A DNA stretch of 64,000 nt from positions 1 to 64,000 of the forward strand of contig JANJTA010000041.1 in NCBI GenBank assembly GCA_024711345.1, in the 5' to 3' direction. Positions 1-7,623 of the stretch are shown in pieces. This stretch comes from Rhodanobacter sp. Its GTDB lineage: Bacteria; Pseudomonadota; Gammaproteobacteria; Xanthomonadales; Rhodanobacteraceae. The notes below the pieces were generated by a model that saw nothing but the letters and a program-made list of their open reading frames with translations, was not told the origin of the DNA and searched no databases. The translations under genes were made by a program, and so were the position numbers. How positions within the stretch are numbered: position 1 is the first letter of the stretch; every line of letters begins with the position of its first letter.

Positions 1-129
1 GATCTCTCGAACGTGTCGCAAGCCAAACTCGATGCTGTGGCTCGACAGTTGAATGAACGCCCAAGGAAAACACTAAGCTACGAAACACCCGCCGAACGTT
101 ATCGGCAATGTGTTGCATCCACCGGTTGA
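1..129 (+). CDS. IS30-family transposase, C-terminal fragment (cut by window edge)
   Basis: The frame starting at base 1 reads without stops to TGA at 127-129 and encodes 42 residues ending in a segment that contains LNERPRKTLSYETPAERY. This is the conserved C-terminal signature of the IS30-family DDE transposase. The start and catalytic core lie outside the window, so it cannot be judged whether the element is intact. The right terminal inverted repeat should lie just after the stop, roughly 130-160, but its exact end cannot be fixed without the left end. The hairpin cassette and the unusual operon that follow suggest a region prone to insertion. Confidence 0.85.
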   Translation, partial: DLSNVSQAKLDAVARQLNERPRKTLSYETPAERYRQCVASTG

Positions 130-291
130 ACCCACCGCCGAACTGAGACATTGGTGGCATTGAAAAGTCCCGCTCGCAGTCGGACTTTCTTGTTCTTGGC
201 TTTACGGCTTTCGTCACTGCGCTCGCGGTCGCGCACCGAGTGTGGGCCATCCCGCCCCGCACTCGGTGATGAAGCTGAAGAACGAAGAGCG

Positions 292-613
292 AGAGCCAGA
301 GTAAAGCGAGGCTTTGCCGTAGCTTTGCTCCCGCTTTTGATCTGGCTCTTCTGAAGAATGCGCGCAGGATGCGCGCTGCTCTACCGGGGTCCCCTCTGCA
401 GCGGCGGGCGGGCGAAGGAAAGCCCGCAGGGTGGCCGGCATGGATGCCGGCCAGTTTTTCGCCAGCACAGGATGTGCTGTCGAAAAACCCCGTAGCCCGC
501 ACGCGAACTTTCCGGGCAGGATGCCCGGAAAGCGCGGAAGCGGGGTGGCCTTTCTCTTGGGTTACTTTCTCTTTGGCCACGCAAAGAGAAAGTAACTCGG
601 CTGCCAAAGGCAG
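292..613. repeat. Cassette of short perfect hairpins (AGGAT-loop family)
   Basis: Several inverted repeats follow one another. AGAGCCAGA (292-300) pairs with 341-349. GCGCGC flanks the loop AGGAT at 360-376. GGCCGGC/GCCGGCC flanks ATGGAT at 433-452. CAGCAC/GTGCTG flanks AGGAT at 463-479, extended by TTTTTCG/CGAAAAA to 455-487. CTTTCCGGGC/GCCCGGAAAG flanks AGGAT at 508-532. A perfect 15-bp stem with a 6-nt loop spans 561-596, and CTGCC/GGCAG spans 601-613. The stem sequences differ but the AGGAT-type loop recurs. The open frames across it look like translated repeat rather than genes. From memory, similar cassettes are common in Xanthomonadales intergenic DNA. There is no gene between 130 and 785. 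Confidence 0.8.
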
Positions 614-665
614 ACGAAAGCTCTTGCTCTCAAATCCCTTCGCTTCGAACGCGGAGACAAGCCAA

Positions 666-691
666 AGCATCGCCCGCGAGCGGGCTCCTAC
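666..691 (-). repeat. Single REP element
   Basis: On the minus strand this reads GTAGGAGCCCGCTCGCGGGC followed by GATGCT. It is identical to the right arm of the REP pair inside thrC (10237-10262). It contains the internal GCCCGC/GCGGGC palindrome typical of REP sequences mobilised by RAYT (REP-associated tyrosine) transposases. No inverted partner is visible nearby, so it is a singlet. It lies downstream of the UbiA-like gene's stop codon, a usual REP position. Confidence 0.8.
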
Positions 692-785
692 AGACGCAAA
701 GGACGAAGGACTTTCGCGCGGGAGCAGCAACAAGCCAGATATCAATGCTGGGCAAGAACGCTGTGGTGGCAGCTCGATGCCCGCC

Positions 786-1679
786 TCAGCGAACCAGCAC
801 GAACACCGTGACGATCGCCAGCAGCACCAACGGATACAGGCTGGCGCGATCGAACAGGCGCGCTGCCTGGCGGCCGTCCAGCGTGCGCGCAAGCTGGAAC
901 GCCGGCGGCAGCAGCAGGCCGGCGCCGGCGGCGAGGATGGCGAGCGGAAACAACCAGCCGCCACCGAGCGGCGACATCTGCGGCAGCAGTGCGCTGACGA
1001 GCACCACCAGCACCAGGCAGACCACCACCAGCGCGCCGGCCGCGCGCAGGCCGAACACCAGGGGGATGGTGCGCGCGCCGATGCGACGGTCTTCCTCGAG
1101 ATCGTTCCAGTCGGCCGGGATGTTCTGCCCGCCGATTTCCCACAGCATCAGCCAGATCAGCAGCCCCAGCAGCCCCGACCACGAGGGCGCGGGAATCACC
1201 GCGAACACGGCGGCGACCGGCCCCGCCGACTTGACCAGGCCGCTGACCACGGTGCGCCACCAGGTGACCTTGAGCAGCTTGACGTAGAGCACCTCCAGCG
1301 CCGCCGCGGCGAACACGATCAGCAGGATCTTCGGGTTCAGCAGCCAGGTGCCGAGCACGGCCAGCGCGAACCAGCAGCCGAACCACGCCAGCGCGCCCTT
1401 CATGCTGATCAGGTTCTGCGCCAGCGGATAGCGCATGGCGGAAGACTCCACCGCGTAGCCCGGGGTGATGCCGCCGGCGACCTTTTCCTGGTCGTCCTTC
1501 ACCCCGATCAGGTCGTTCAATGCGTAGATGGCCGTATAGCCGGCCAGCGCGGTCGCCAGGCACAGCGCCAGCACCTGCCACGACGGGAAGTGCCCCAGCC
1601 ACAGCAGCGCGACGAAGCCGGGCATGGCGATGTCGAGCACGCCATGGACGGAACGCGACAAGGCAAGAAAGCGCCGCAT
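786..1679 (-). CDS. UbiA-superfamily membrane prenyltransferase, last gene of a LuxS/cyclase operon
   Basis: This 297-residue protein is almost entirely hydrophobic with about eight or nine predicted membrane helices. It keeps both acidic motifs of intramembrane aromatic prenyltransferases: ND at 55-56 followed by KDD at 61-63, and DWNDLEED at 190-197. These bind the Mg-diphosphate of the prenyl donor. It is not the ubiquinone enzyme, because a canonical UbiA is encoded at 26440-27465. It starts 4 bp after the UbiG-like gene, so the two are surely co-transcribed. Inference: it attaches a lipid or prenyl chain to a small polar product made by the upstream cyclase, sugar isomerase and methyltransferase genes. 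The acceptor and donor are unknown. Confidence 0.85.
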   Translation of the reverse strand: MRRFLALSRSVHGVLDIAMPGFVALLWLGHFPSWQVLALCLATALAGYTAIYALNDLIGVKDDQEKVAGGITPGYAVESSAMRYPLAQNLISMKGALAWFGCWFALAVLGTWLLNPKILLIVFAAAALEVLYVKLLKVTWWRTVVSGLVKSAGPVAAVFAVIPAPSWSGLLGLLIWLMLWEIGGQNIPADWNDLEEDRRIGARTIPLVFGLRAAGALVVVCLVLVVLVSALLPQMSPLGGGWLFPLAILAAGAGLLLPPAFQLARTLDGRQAARLFDRASLYPLVLLAIVTVFVLVR

Positions 1680-1683
1680 GGGT

Positions 1684-2394
1684 TCAACCTTTCCTGATGA
1701 AACAGGCCATGTAGTTGATGTCTTCGCGGTTCGGCGCGACCCGGAAGCGGCGCGTCAGCGGGTTGTACATGAGGCTGTCCACCGCCTCGAAGTCGAGCCC
1801 CGCGGCGCTCGCCCACGCGCGCAGCTCCGCCGGACGGATCAGCTTGCGGTAGCTGTGGGTGCCGCGCGGCAGCAGGCCCAGGATGTACTCGCCGGCCACG
1901 ATGGCGAAGGCGAACGCCTTGAAGGTGCGGTTGATGGTGGAGAAGAACGCCACGCCGCCCGGCTTGAGCAAGGTGGCGCAGGCGGCGATGACCTGCGCCG
2001 GCTGCGGCACGTGCTCGAGCATCTCCATGCAGGTCACGGCGTCGAAGCTGCCCGGCTCCTCGCGTGCGAGCGTCTCCGCGTCGAGCTCGCGGTAGTCGAT
2101 GGCGAGCCCGCCGCGCTGCGCATGCTGGCGGGCGATCTCCAGCGACAGCCGCGACAGGTCGATGCCGGTCACCCGCGCGCCGCTTCGGGCCAGCGCCTCG
2201 GCCAGGATGCCGCCGCCGCAGCCCACGTCGACGATGCGCGGCGCCGGCACGCCGATGCGCTCGGTGATGAAGCGCAGGCGCAGGTCGTTGATCGCGTGCA
2301 GCTGCCCCATCTTGCCGTGCGGGTCCCACCACAGCTGGGCGATGCGGTTGAAGTGGGCGATTTCCGCGGCGTCAACGTTCGGCGATTCGGTCAT
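1684..2394 (-). CDS. UbiG-like SAM-dependent O-methyltransferase
   Basis: This 236-residue class I SAM methyltransferase has the motif I VDVGCGGG at about 56-62, an acidic GIDL after strand 2, and CMEMLEHVP at about 122-130. Its N-terminal NVDAAEIAHFNRIAQLWWDP and its STINR and RGTHSY segments are those of UbiG, the 3-demethylubiquinol/2-polyprenyl-6-hydroxyphenol methyltransferase. The full length matches UbiG. Its position inside a cyclase/prenyltransferase operon, not with housekeeping genes, suggests a paralogue working on an analogous lipid-linked acceptor. It could nevertheless be the organism's only ubiG; this window cannot decide. The start overlaps the cyclase gene by 23 bp. Confidence 0.85.
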   Translation of the reverse strand: MTESPNVDAAEIAHFNRIAQLWWDPHGKMGQLHAINDLRLRFITERIGVPAPRIVDVGCGGGILAEALARSGARVTGIDLSRLSLEIARQHAQRGGLAIDYRELDAETLAREEPGSFDAVTCMEMLEHVPQPAQVIAACATLLKPGGVAFFSTINRTFKAFAFAIVAGEYILGLLPRGTHSYRKLIRPAELRAWASAAGLDFEAVDSLMYNPLTRRFRVAPNREDINYMACFIRKG

Positions 2395-3523
2395 GGTCTG
2401 TCGTGGTCCACTGGTGCAGGGTGCGGATGGAGGCTTCGATTTCCGCGCGCTCGATGTCGTTGACGAACACGCAATCGCCGATCGCCGCGGGCAGCGGCAC
2501 GCGTTGCAGGCCGTTGCGGTGCTCGACGCGGTCGAGCAGCGACTGCCACATCAGTTCGGCGTCGAGCAGGGCAAGGTCGGGAATGAGCTGCAGGCGTTCG
2601 GCCAGGGCGACGATGCGCCCGGCCGCGGCGGCGCCGAGCAGGCCGCGCCGATGCGCAATCGCGGTCGACGCCAGGATGTCCAGCAGCACCGCCTCGCCGT
2701 GCAGCAGATCGTCCCCGTAACGGGTTTCCAGGCCGTAGCTGAAGGTGTGGCCGAAGTCGACCTTGCGCGCCAGCTCCTCCTCGTGCAGGTTCGGCGCCAG
2801 CTCTTCGAGCATGCCGCCGATGGCGCGGTCGAGGATCTCGCCGCCGTGCGCGTCCTGGAAGGCGCCCGCCAGCGCCGCCGCGCCGTGGCGTTCCAGCAGA
2901 TCGAACAGCGCGGCGTCGCGGATCACCGCCAGCTTGACGATCTCGCACACGCCGTTGCGCAGGTGGCGCGGCGGCAGGCTGCGCAGCAGGCCGCGGTCCA
3001 GCAGCACGCGGCGCGGCGGCTCGAAGTTGCCCAGGCGGTTCTTGTGGTCGTTGAAGTTGATTCCGGTCTTGATCCCCACCGCCGCATCGACGTAGCCCAT
3101 CAGCGTGGTCGGCACCTTGATGTGCGGCACGCCGCGGCGGTAGCTGGCCGCCGCGTAGCCGACCACGTCGGTCAGCACGCCGCCGCCGATGGCGATGACC
3201 GGCTCGTCGCGGCGATGGATCGGGAACTCGTCCAGCTCGCGCAGCACCGCGAGCCAGGCGTCCAGCGTCTTGCCGCCCTCGCCGCCCGGCAGGGTGACGA
3301 TGCGGGCGTCGATCCGGTGGTGGGTGAAATAGGCGCGGATGCGCGCGCCGTGATGCGCGTGCACGCACTCGTCGACCACCACGAAGCGGCGCCCGTCATG
3401 CACGCGACCGATCGACAGCAGCGCATCGCTGCGCGGATCGAACACGTCGGCCACGTTGCACAGGTCGTACTCGATCCGGCGCGTGGCGCTGACCTGCCAG
3501 CGCGCGCCCAGCGCGGCACTCAT
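2372..3523 (-). CDS. Sugar-phosphate cyclase of the 3-dehydroquinate synthase superfamily (sedoheptulose-7-phosphate cyclase type)
   Basis: The protein has 383 residues. It carries the NAD-binding GGG at 113-115, the segment KTGINFNDHKNRLG at about 152-165, and metal-ligand candidates E194, H259 (FGHTF) and H275 (LHGE). AroB normally has a KTAVN...KN version of the central motif. The NFxxHKNRLG form together with RHLRNG and MLEEL.PNL is what I recall for cyclases acting on sedoheptulose 7-phosphate (2-epi-5-epi-valiolone, 2-epi-valiolone and desmethyl-4-deoxygadusol synthases). It is therefore probably not the shikimate enzyme. The exact product cannot be assigned from sequence alone. Its ATG overlaps the stop of the LuxS-like gene (ATGA), indicating translational coupling. 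Confidence 0.8.
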   Translation of the reverse strand: MSAALGARWQVSATRRIEYDLCNVADVFDPRSDALLSIGRVHDGRRFVVVDECVHAHHGARIRAYFTHHRIDARIVTLPGGEGGKTLDAWLAVLRELDEFPIHRRDEPVIAIGGGVLTDVVGYAAASYRRGVPHIKVPTTLMGYVDAAVGIKTGINFNDHKNRLGNFEPPRRVLLDRGLLRSLPPRHLRNGVCEIVKLAVIRDAALFDLLERHGAAALAGAFQDAHGGEILDRAIGGMLEELAPNLHEEELARKVDFGHTFSYGLETRYGDDLLHGEAVLLDILASTAIAHRRGLLGAAAAGRIVALAERLQLIPDLALLDAELMWQSLLDRVEHRNGLQRVPLPAAIGDCVFVNDIERAEIEASIRTLHQWTTTDHDRIAER

Positions 3524-4002
3524 GCGACGTCAGCCCAGGCCGCGCGCTGCGCCAGCACCTCGCGCGCCACGGCCTGCGCGCGCGCCAGGTCGTGATGGCG
3601 CCAGTGGCCGCACTGGTCGATGCGCGCATACGGCACCGCCTCGGCCACCAGCACGCCTTCGAGGATGGCGACGAGCGCGTCCTCGATCACGGCGCGCCGG
3701 CCCTCGCCGAACAGGGTGAGGTAGAAGCCGGTCTGGCAGCCCATCACGCCGATGCCGATGAAATGCCGCGGCAGCAGGCGCTGGAAGCCTTCCAGCAGGA
3801 AATGCTCGATCGAGTGCGCCTCGGTGCTGGACAGGCAGGTGTCGGCGTTCGGCCGGCGCAGGCGCAGGTCGATGCTGTAGACGACGTCGCCGGCAGTGCC
3901 CGCGCGGGCGCCGCGCAGCTTGACGCTGGGCGCTTTCAGCAAGCGGTGGTCCAGTTCGCCGACGGTGCCGCTGCGCCAGCCCAGTGCCTCGAAGTCGATC
4001 AT
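3520..4002 (-). CDS. luxS: LuxS-family protein (S-ribosylhomocysteine lyase homologue)
   Basis: The protein has 160 residues, the usual LuxS length. The metal site is complete: HSIEH gives H63 and H67 with general base E66, and QCGHWRHH supplies C131. The catalytic cysteine is present in MGCQTGFYL (C89), and the substrate-binding LDH, KAPSV and DLRLRRPN segments are recognisable. LuxS cleaves S-ribosylhomocysteine to homocysteine and DPD, the autoinducer-2 precursor. It sits second in a five-gene operon with a methyltransferase, so it could recycle the SAH-derived by-product. It could instead act on a related ketose in the pathway. No nucleosidase (Pfs) is nearby. Divergence outside the active site means a changed substrate is possible. 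Confidence 0.85.
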   Translation of the reverse strand: MIDFEALGWRSGTVGELDHRLLKAPSVKLRGARAGTAGDVVYSIDLRLRRPNADTCLSSTEAHSIEHFLLEGFQRLLPRHFIGIGVMGCQTGFYLTLFGEGRRAVIEDALVAILEGVLVAEAVPYARIDQCGHWRHHDLARAQAVAREVLAQRAAWADVA

Positions 4003-4033
4003 CGCGCTTGCCCGGTGGAACGGATCGGTGTGC

Positions 4034-5275
4034 TCACGCCGGCTGCGCGATCGCGGCCAGGTGGCGGTAGCTTTGGTCGAGCGCCCGCTGCCAGCCCTCG
4101 ACGTGGTGGTACAGCTCGACCGAACCGAAGCCGTCGAAGCCGTGCGTGTTCAGCGCCGCGAAGCTGGCGGCCAGGTCCAGCGTGCCCTCGCCGGGAATCT
4201 CGTGGAAATGCACGATGCCGGTACGCGTGTTGGCGACCATCCGTTCGAACAGCGCCGGACCGCGCACGCCGCGCAGGTAGGCGGCGATCGGCCAGGCCCG
4301 TTCGAGCACGTCGAAGCTCAGCCCCGGCACCGAGATCAGCCAGGTGAAGATCTCGTCGTCCAGCGGCGAGGCGCCGGCGTACAGGCTGGCGTAGTCGACC
4401 CGCTCCGCTGCCTGCGCGATGCCGGCCTGCGCCAGCAGGGCGTCGATGCGCCGGCGCCGCGCCGCGTCGGGCGCGCGATCGGCGAAGTACCGCGGGTGGC
4501 GGCGATCGAGCAGCAGGTAGTCCGCCGTGTCGGGGAAATAGACCAGCGCGCTGGCGAGGTCGAGGTCGAGCGCCGGCACGGCATCGTCGCGCACGATGCG
4601 CAGGTTGTGGCCCGCGCGCGCATCGGAGATGTGCAGGTAGCGCGCGTGCGGCGCCGCCTGCGCCAGCGCGCCGAGGTAGTCCGGCTCGGAACAGTAGGCG
4701 TGGCAGATGTCGATGTGCAGCGCGAAGCGCGACGAGCCGACCGCACGGATCAGCGCCTGCCCCTGCGCCAGCGTCTCGACGTACATGCCCGGCTCGGGCT
4801 CGATCAGCAGCGTGATGTCCTCGTCGTCGCGGAGCTCGCGCAGGCACTCGCGGATGCTCTCGGCCAGCAGCTCGCCCGGGTCGACCTGCGGCTGGCGCAC
4901 GTGCTCCTCGCGCAGGAAGCCGCTGCCGAAGGTGACCAGCTTCACGCCCAGCCGCCGTGCCACCCGGATGCCGCGCTTGACCAGGTCGATGCGGCGCTTG
5001 CGCCCGGCCACGTCCAGCGTCATCAGCGAGGGCTCGTGCGGTCGCTGCGGGGTGAAGAAGTGCGAGGCGGTGGCCACGCAGGCCGGCACGATGCGCGCCG
5101 CATCCAGCCGCGCACGCACGGCGTCGAGATCGGCGTCGGTGAGGTTGAAGGGATTGAACTGGTCGCGGTGGAAGGACAGCTCGACGCCGGCGTAGCCGGC
5201 CCGCGCGACCACGTCGATGGCGTCCAGGAACGGCAGCTGGGTGAGGCCGAAGGTGCTGTAGCTGAGCTGGATCAT
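4034..5275 (-). CDS. TIM-barrel sugar phosphate isomerase/epimerase-like protein, first gene of the LuxS/cyclase operon
   Basis: The protein has 413 residues. The N-terminal half reads as an AP-endonuclease-2/xylose-isomerase-like barrel: AGYAGVELSF at the first strands, the conserved LLIEPEP strand, then LHIDICHAY and LHISDARAGHN carrying likely metal ligands (E, D, H). The C-terminal part after about residue 290 is longer than in simple epimerases and contains a second HFHEIPGEGTLDL metal-site-like stretch. The ATG at 5275 begins MIQLSYSTFG, a natural barrel start; an in-frame ATG at 5356 would add 27 Gly/Ala/Pro-rich residues and is less likely. It is 31 bp from the LuxS gene. A role in supplying or processing a ketose for the cyclase is inference. 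Confidence 0.75.
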   Translation of the reverse strand: MIQLSYSTFGLTQLPFLDAIDVVARAGYAGVELSFHRDQFNPFNLTDADLDAVRARLDAARIVPACVATASHFFTPQRPHEPSLMTLDVAGRKRRIDLVKRGIRVARRLGVKLVTFGSGFLREEHVRQPQVDPGELLAESIRECLRELRDDEDITLLIEPEPGMYVETLAQGQALIRAVGSSRFALHIDICHAYCSEPDYLGALAQAAPHARYLHISDARAGHNLRIVRDDAVPALDLDLASALVYFPDTADYLLLDRRHPRYFADRAPDAARRRRIDALLAQAGIAQAAERVDYASLYAGASPLDDEIFTWLISVPGLSFDVLERAWPIAAYLRGVRGPALFERMVANTRTGIVHFHEIPGEGTLDLAASFAALNTHGFDGFGSVELYHHVEGWQRALDQSYRHLAAIAQPA

Positions 5276-5562
5276 GCCCGGGAACCGTGGTGAGCGAGCG
5301 GCGGGTGGCCATCCCGCGCAGCGTGCTGGTGCACCGCCATGCCCGCCATGACCCACGTCAAACCGCGCCGGGCGGCGCCTGCGCCCGGATGCCGCAGTGC
5401 ACCGGCCGCCGGCAGCAAGAGCGCTCCGGCGCGCTCGCCTCCGCTCACTGCAGGGTCAGGCGTTCCGCCGGGATGGAGCAAAGATCAGGAGCGGACCCCA
5501 CCGCGGCCCTCCCCTGCCGGCAGGGGAGGAAGCAGGCGGTACGGACGAAGCTCCGCCGCAGC
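5276..5562. other. Intergenic spacer with a 20-bp palindrome
   Basis: This is the region between the cytochrome gene and the start of the five-gene operon; the operon promoter should lie here on the minus strand. CTCCCCTGCCGGCAGGGGAG at 5509-5528 is a perfect palindrome and belongs to the CCTCTCC/GGAGAGG family also found at 21166, 23107 and 59108. It could terminate cytochrome transcription, although it lacks a clear U-tract. I see no confident -10/-35 pair. Confidence 0.5.
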
Positions 5563-6849
5563 TCAGTCGACCGGCGTGTGCCGGTAGTTGCCGACGTCGG
5601 CAGGCTGCACCGCGGCAGCGCGGTTCGACCACGACTGGCGGATGTAGCCGACCACCGCCGCGACGTCCGCGTCGCTCAGCGACTGCGCGAACGGCGGCAT
5701 CGAGTACGGCTGCGGATTGCCGGCGGTGGCCGGGGCGAAGCCGCCGAGCAGCACGCTGCGGATCGCGTTGATGCCGATCGGCTCGGTCACCGAGGTGTTG
5801 CCGTCCAGCGGCGGATAGACGCCGGCCACGCCGCGGCCGTCCTTGCCGTGGCAGTCGGCGCAGCGCTGCGCGTAGAGCTGGCCGCCGCGCTCGTGGCTGG
5901 CCGCCTGGGCGAACGGCGCGGACGCGGGCAGCGCGCGCGGCGGCAGCGACTGCAGATAGGTCGCCACCGCCTGCAGGTCGGCGTCGCTCATGTGCTGGGT
6001 GCTCAGACGCACCACGTCGGCCATCGGCCCGAACGCAGTGCCCTTCGCCGACTGGCCGGTCTTCAGCAGGTCGACGATGTCCTGCGCGCGCCAGCCGTCG
6101 AGGCCGCCGCCGGCCTGCATGCTGAGGTCCGGCGCGTACCAGCCCAGCTGCGGGATCTGTCCGCCGGTGAGGTGGCGGTCCGGCTCGATGCCGCCGAGCG
6201 AATCGCGCGTGGTGTGGCACTCGTTGCAGTGGCCCAGGCCCTGCACCAGGTAGGCGCCGCGATTCCACGCGGGCGACTTCGCCGGATCGGGCTTGAACTC
6301 GCCCGGCTTGAAATACAGCGCGCGCCACGCCACCAGGCTGCTGCGCACGTTGTAGGGAAAGTCCAGCCCCAGCTCCGCATCCGGCCGCTGCACCGGCGGC
6401 AACGATTTCAGGTAGGCGAAGATCGCCAGCGCATCGTCGCGACTCACCTTGGTGAACGAGGTGTAGGAGAACACCGGATACAGCAGCTCGCCCTGGCGGC
6501 CCTTGCCTTCGTGCAGCGCGCGCCAGAAATCGTCGAAGCTCCACGCGCCGATACCGGTGTCCGGGTCGGGCGTGATGTTCGGCGCCGGCACCTCGCCGAA
6601 CGGCGTGCCCAGCGAGCGGCCGCCAGCGTAGCGCTGGCCGCCCTGCGCGGTGTGGCAGGCGGCGCAATCGCCCAGCGTGGCCAGGTATTCGCCGCGCGCG
6701 ATCAGCGCCGGATCGCGCAGCGCCGCGGCATCCGCCGCACGCTGCGCCGGCGCGGTGGCCGGCTGGCCGCCGGATGCGACGTACCACCAGCCCAGCCCCG
6801 CCACCACCAGCAATGCCGGCACCCACCCGCCACGTCGCCACCACTTCAT
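5563..6849 (-). CDS. Membrane-anchored trihaem cytochrome c
   Basis: The protein has 428 residues, with an N-terminal hydrophobic anchor (about 10-27) after MKWWRR. It has three covalent haem sites: CAACH at 62-66, CNECH at 208-212 and CADCH at 330-334. This three-domain layout is that of the cytochrome c subunit of membrane-bound alcohol, gluconate or sorbitol dehydrogenases, which passes electrons from a flavin or PQQ dehydrogenase to ubiquinone or an oxidase. No dehydrogenase subunit is adjacent. The ATG overlaps the TGA of the upstream dihaem cytochrome gene (ATGA), so the two form a coupled pair. The partner enzyme must be elsewhere, or the pair serves a terminal oxidase. Confidence 0.88.
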   Translation of the reverse strand: MKWWRRGGWVPALLVVAGLGWWYVASGGQPATAPAQRAADAAALRDPALIARGEYLATLGDCAACHTAQGGQRYAGGRSLGTPFGEVPAPNITPDPDTGIGAWSFDDFWRALHEGKGRQGELLYPVFSYTSFTKVSRDDALAIFAYLKSLPPVQRPDAELGLDFPYNVRSSLVAWRALYFKPGEFKPDPAKSPAWNRGAYLVQGLGHCNECHTTRDSLGGIEPDRHLTGGQIPQLGWYAPDLSMQAGGGLDGWRAQDIVDLLKTGQSAKGTAFGPMADVVRLSTQHMSDADLQAVATYLQSLPPRALPASAPFAQAASHERGGQLYAQRCADCHGKDGRGVAGVYPPLDGNTSVTEPIGINAIRSVLLGGFAPATAGNPQPYSMPPFAQSLSDADVAAVVGYIRQSWSNRAAAVQPADVGNYRHTPVD

Positions 6850-7616
6850 TGACCTGCTCCGCTCTTGCCCATCACGCACCAGCCCGGCAGCGGTTCGGTA
6901 TGTGCGCTGGCCGGCACCGGATGCATGTCGGCCGGCGGTTCCTGGCCGGCCAGCCACGCGGACACCGCGGCGATATCCGATTCGCGCATGCGGTTGGCGA
7001 CCACGCCCATGCAGTACGGCCCTTCGGCCGCGCGCTGGCGCGTGCGCCACGACACCAGCTGGGTGGTGAGATAGTCGTAGGACAACCCCATCAGGCCGGG
7101 CATCATCGGCTCCACGCCGGTGAGGCGGTCGCCATGGCAGCTCACGCACGAGGGCACGCCGCGGGTGGAGTCGCCGCGCAGCACCAGCTGCTCGCCACGG
7201 CGCAGGGTCTCGGCCGATACCGCCGGCACCGGCTGCCTGCGGTAGGGCACGTCCTGCTGCGCGAAGTAGCCGGCGATGTCGCGCAGGTAGGCCGGACTCA
7301 GCTGGCGCACCACGTATTCCATCGGCGCGTGCCGGCGCTGGCCGGTCTGGAAATATTCGAGCTGCTGCAGCAGGTAACCCGCCGGCTTGCCGGCGAGGCG
7401 CGGGATCGCCACGTCGCTCGCCGAGCCCTCGCCGTGCGCACCGTGGCAGCTGGCGCATGCCGCCACGCGCTGCTGCATGGTGTCGGGTACGCCAGGGACG
7501 GCGCCGGCCTGCGTGGCGGCCATCGCCGCGCTGCCCAGGCCGAACGCAAGCAGCGCGAAAGCCGCACGCGGCGCCTGCCCACGCAGGCGCCGGCACAGTG
7601 AAACGAAGCTGTTCAT
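6846..7616 (-). CDS. Dihaem cytochrome c (c4-like), periplasmic
   Basis: The protein has 256 residues with a signal peptide (hydrophobic 18-33, cleavage probably after AMA). Two haem-binding motifs, CASCHG at 54-58 and CVSCHG at 157-161, lie in two roughly equal domains with the RLAGKPAGYLLQQLEYFQ and MPGLMGLSYDYLTTQL segments. These segments are typical of cytochrome c4, where Met ligands come from the loops after each motif. Cytochrome c4 relays electrons from the bc1 complex to oxidases or nitrite/nitric oxide reductases. It heads a two-gene operon with the trihaem protein. The ATG lies 7 nt after a TACAAT -10 element, so translation may be leaderless. Confidence 0.88.
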   Translation of the reverse strand: MNSFVSLCRRLRGQAPRAAFALLAFGLGSAAMAATQAGAVPGVPDTMQQRVAACASCHGAHGEGSASDVAIPRLAGKPAGYLLQQLEYFQTGQRRHAPMEYVVRQLSPAYLRDIAGYFAQQDVPYRRQPVPAVSAETLRRGEQLVLRGDSTRGVPSCVSCHGDRLTGVEPMMPGLMGLSYDYLTTQLVSWRTRQRAAEGPYCMGVVANRMRESDIAAVSAWLAGQEPPADMHPVPASAHTEPLPGWCVMGKSGAGQ

Positions 7617-7623
7617 CCGGCAA

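Noticed and set aside
369..1697. Long plus-strand open frames over the hairpin cassette and UbiA-like gene
   Set aside because: Arg/Gln/His-rich translations antisense to clear membrane-protein motifs; typical of high-GC shadow frames.
786..5275. Calling the operon an ebo/edb cluster
   Set aside because: Only the broad enzyme classes of EboC, EboD and EboE agree; the cyclase motif differs from EboD as I recall it, and EboA, EboB and EboF are absent.
5276..5356. Upstream ATG (5356) for the TIM-barrel protein
   Set aside because: The extra residues are low-complexity Gly/His/Pro/Arg and the barrel naturally starts at MIQLSYSTFG.
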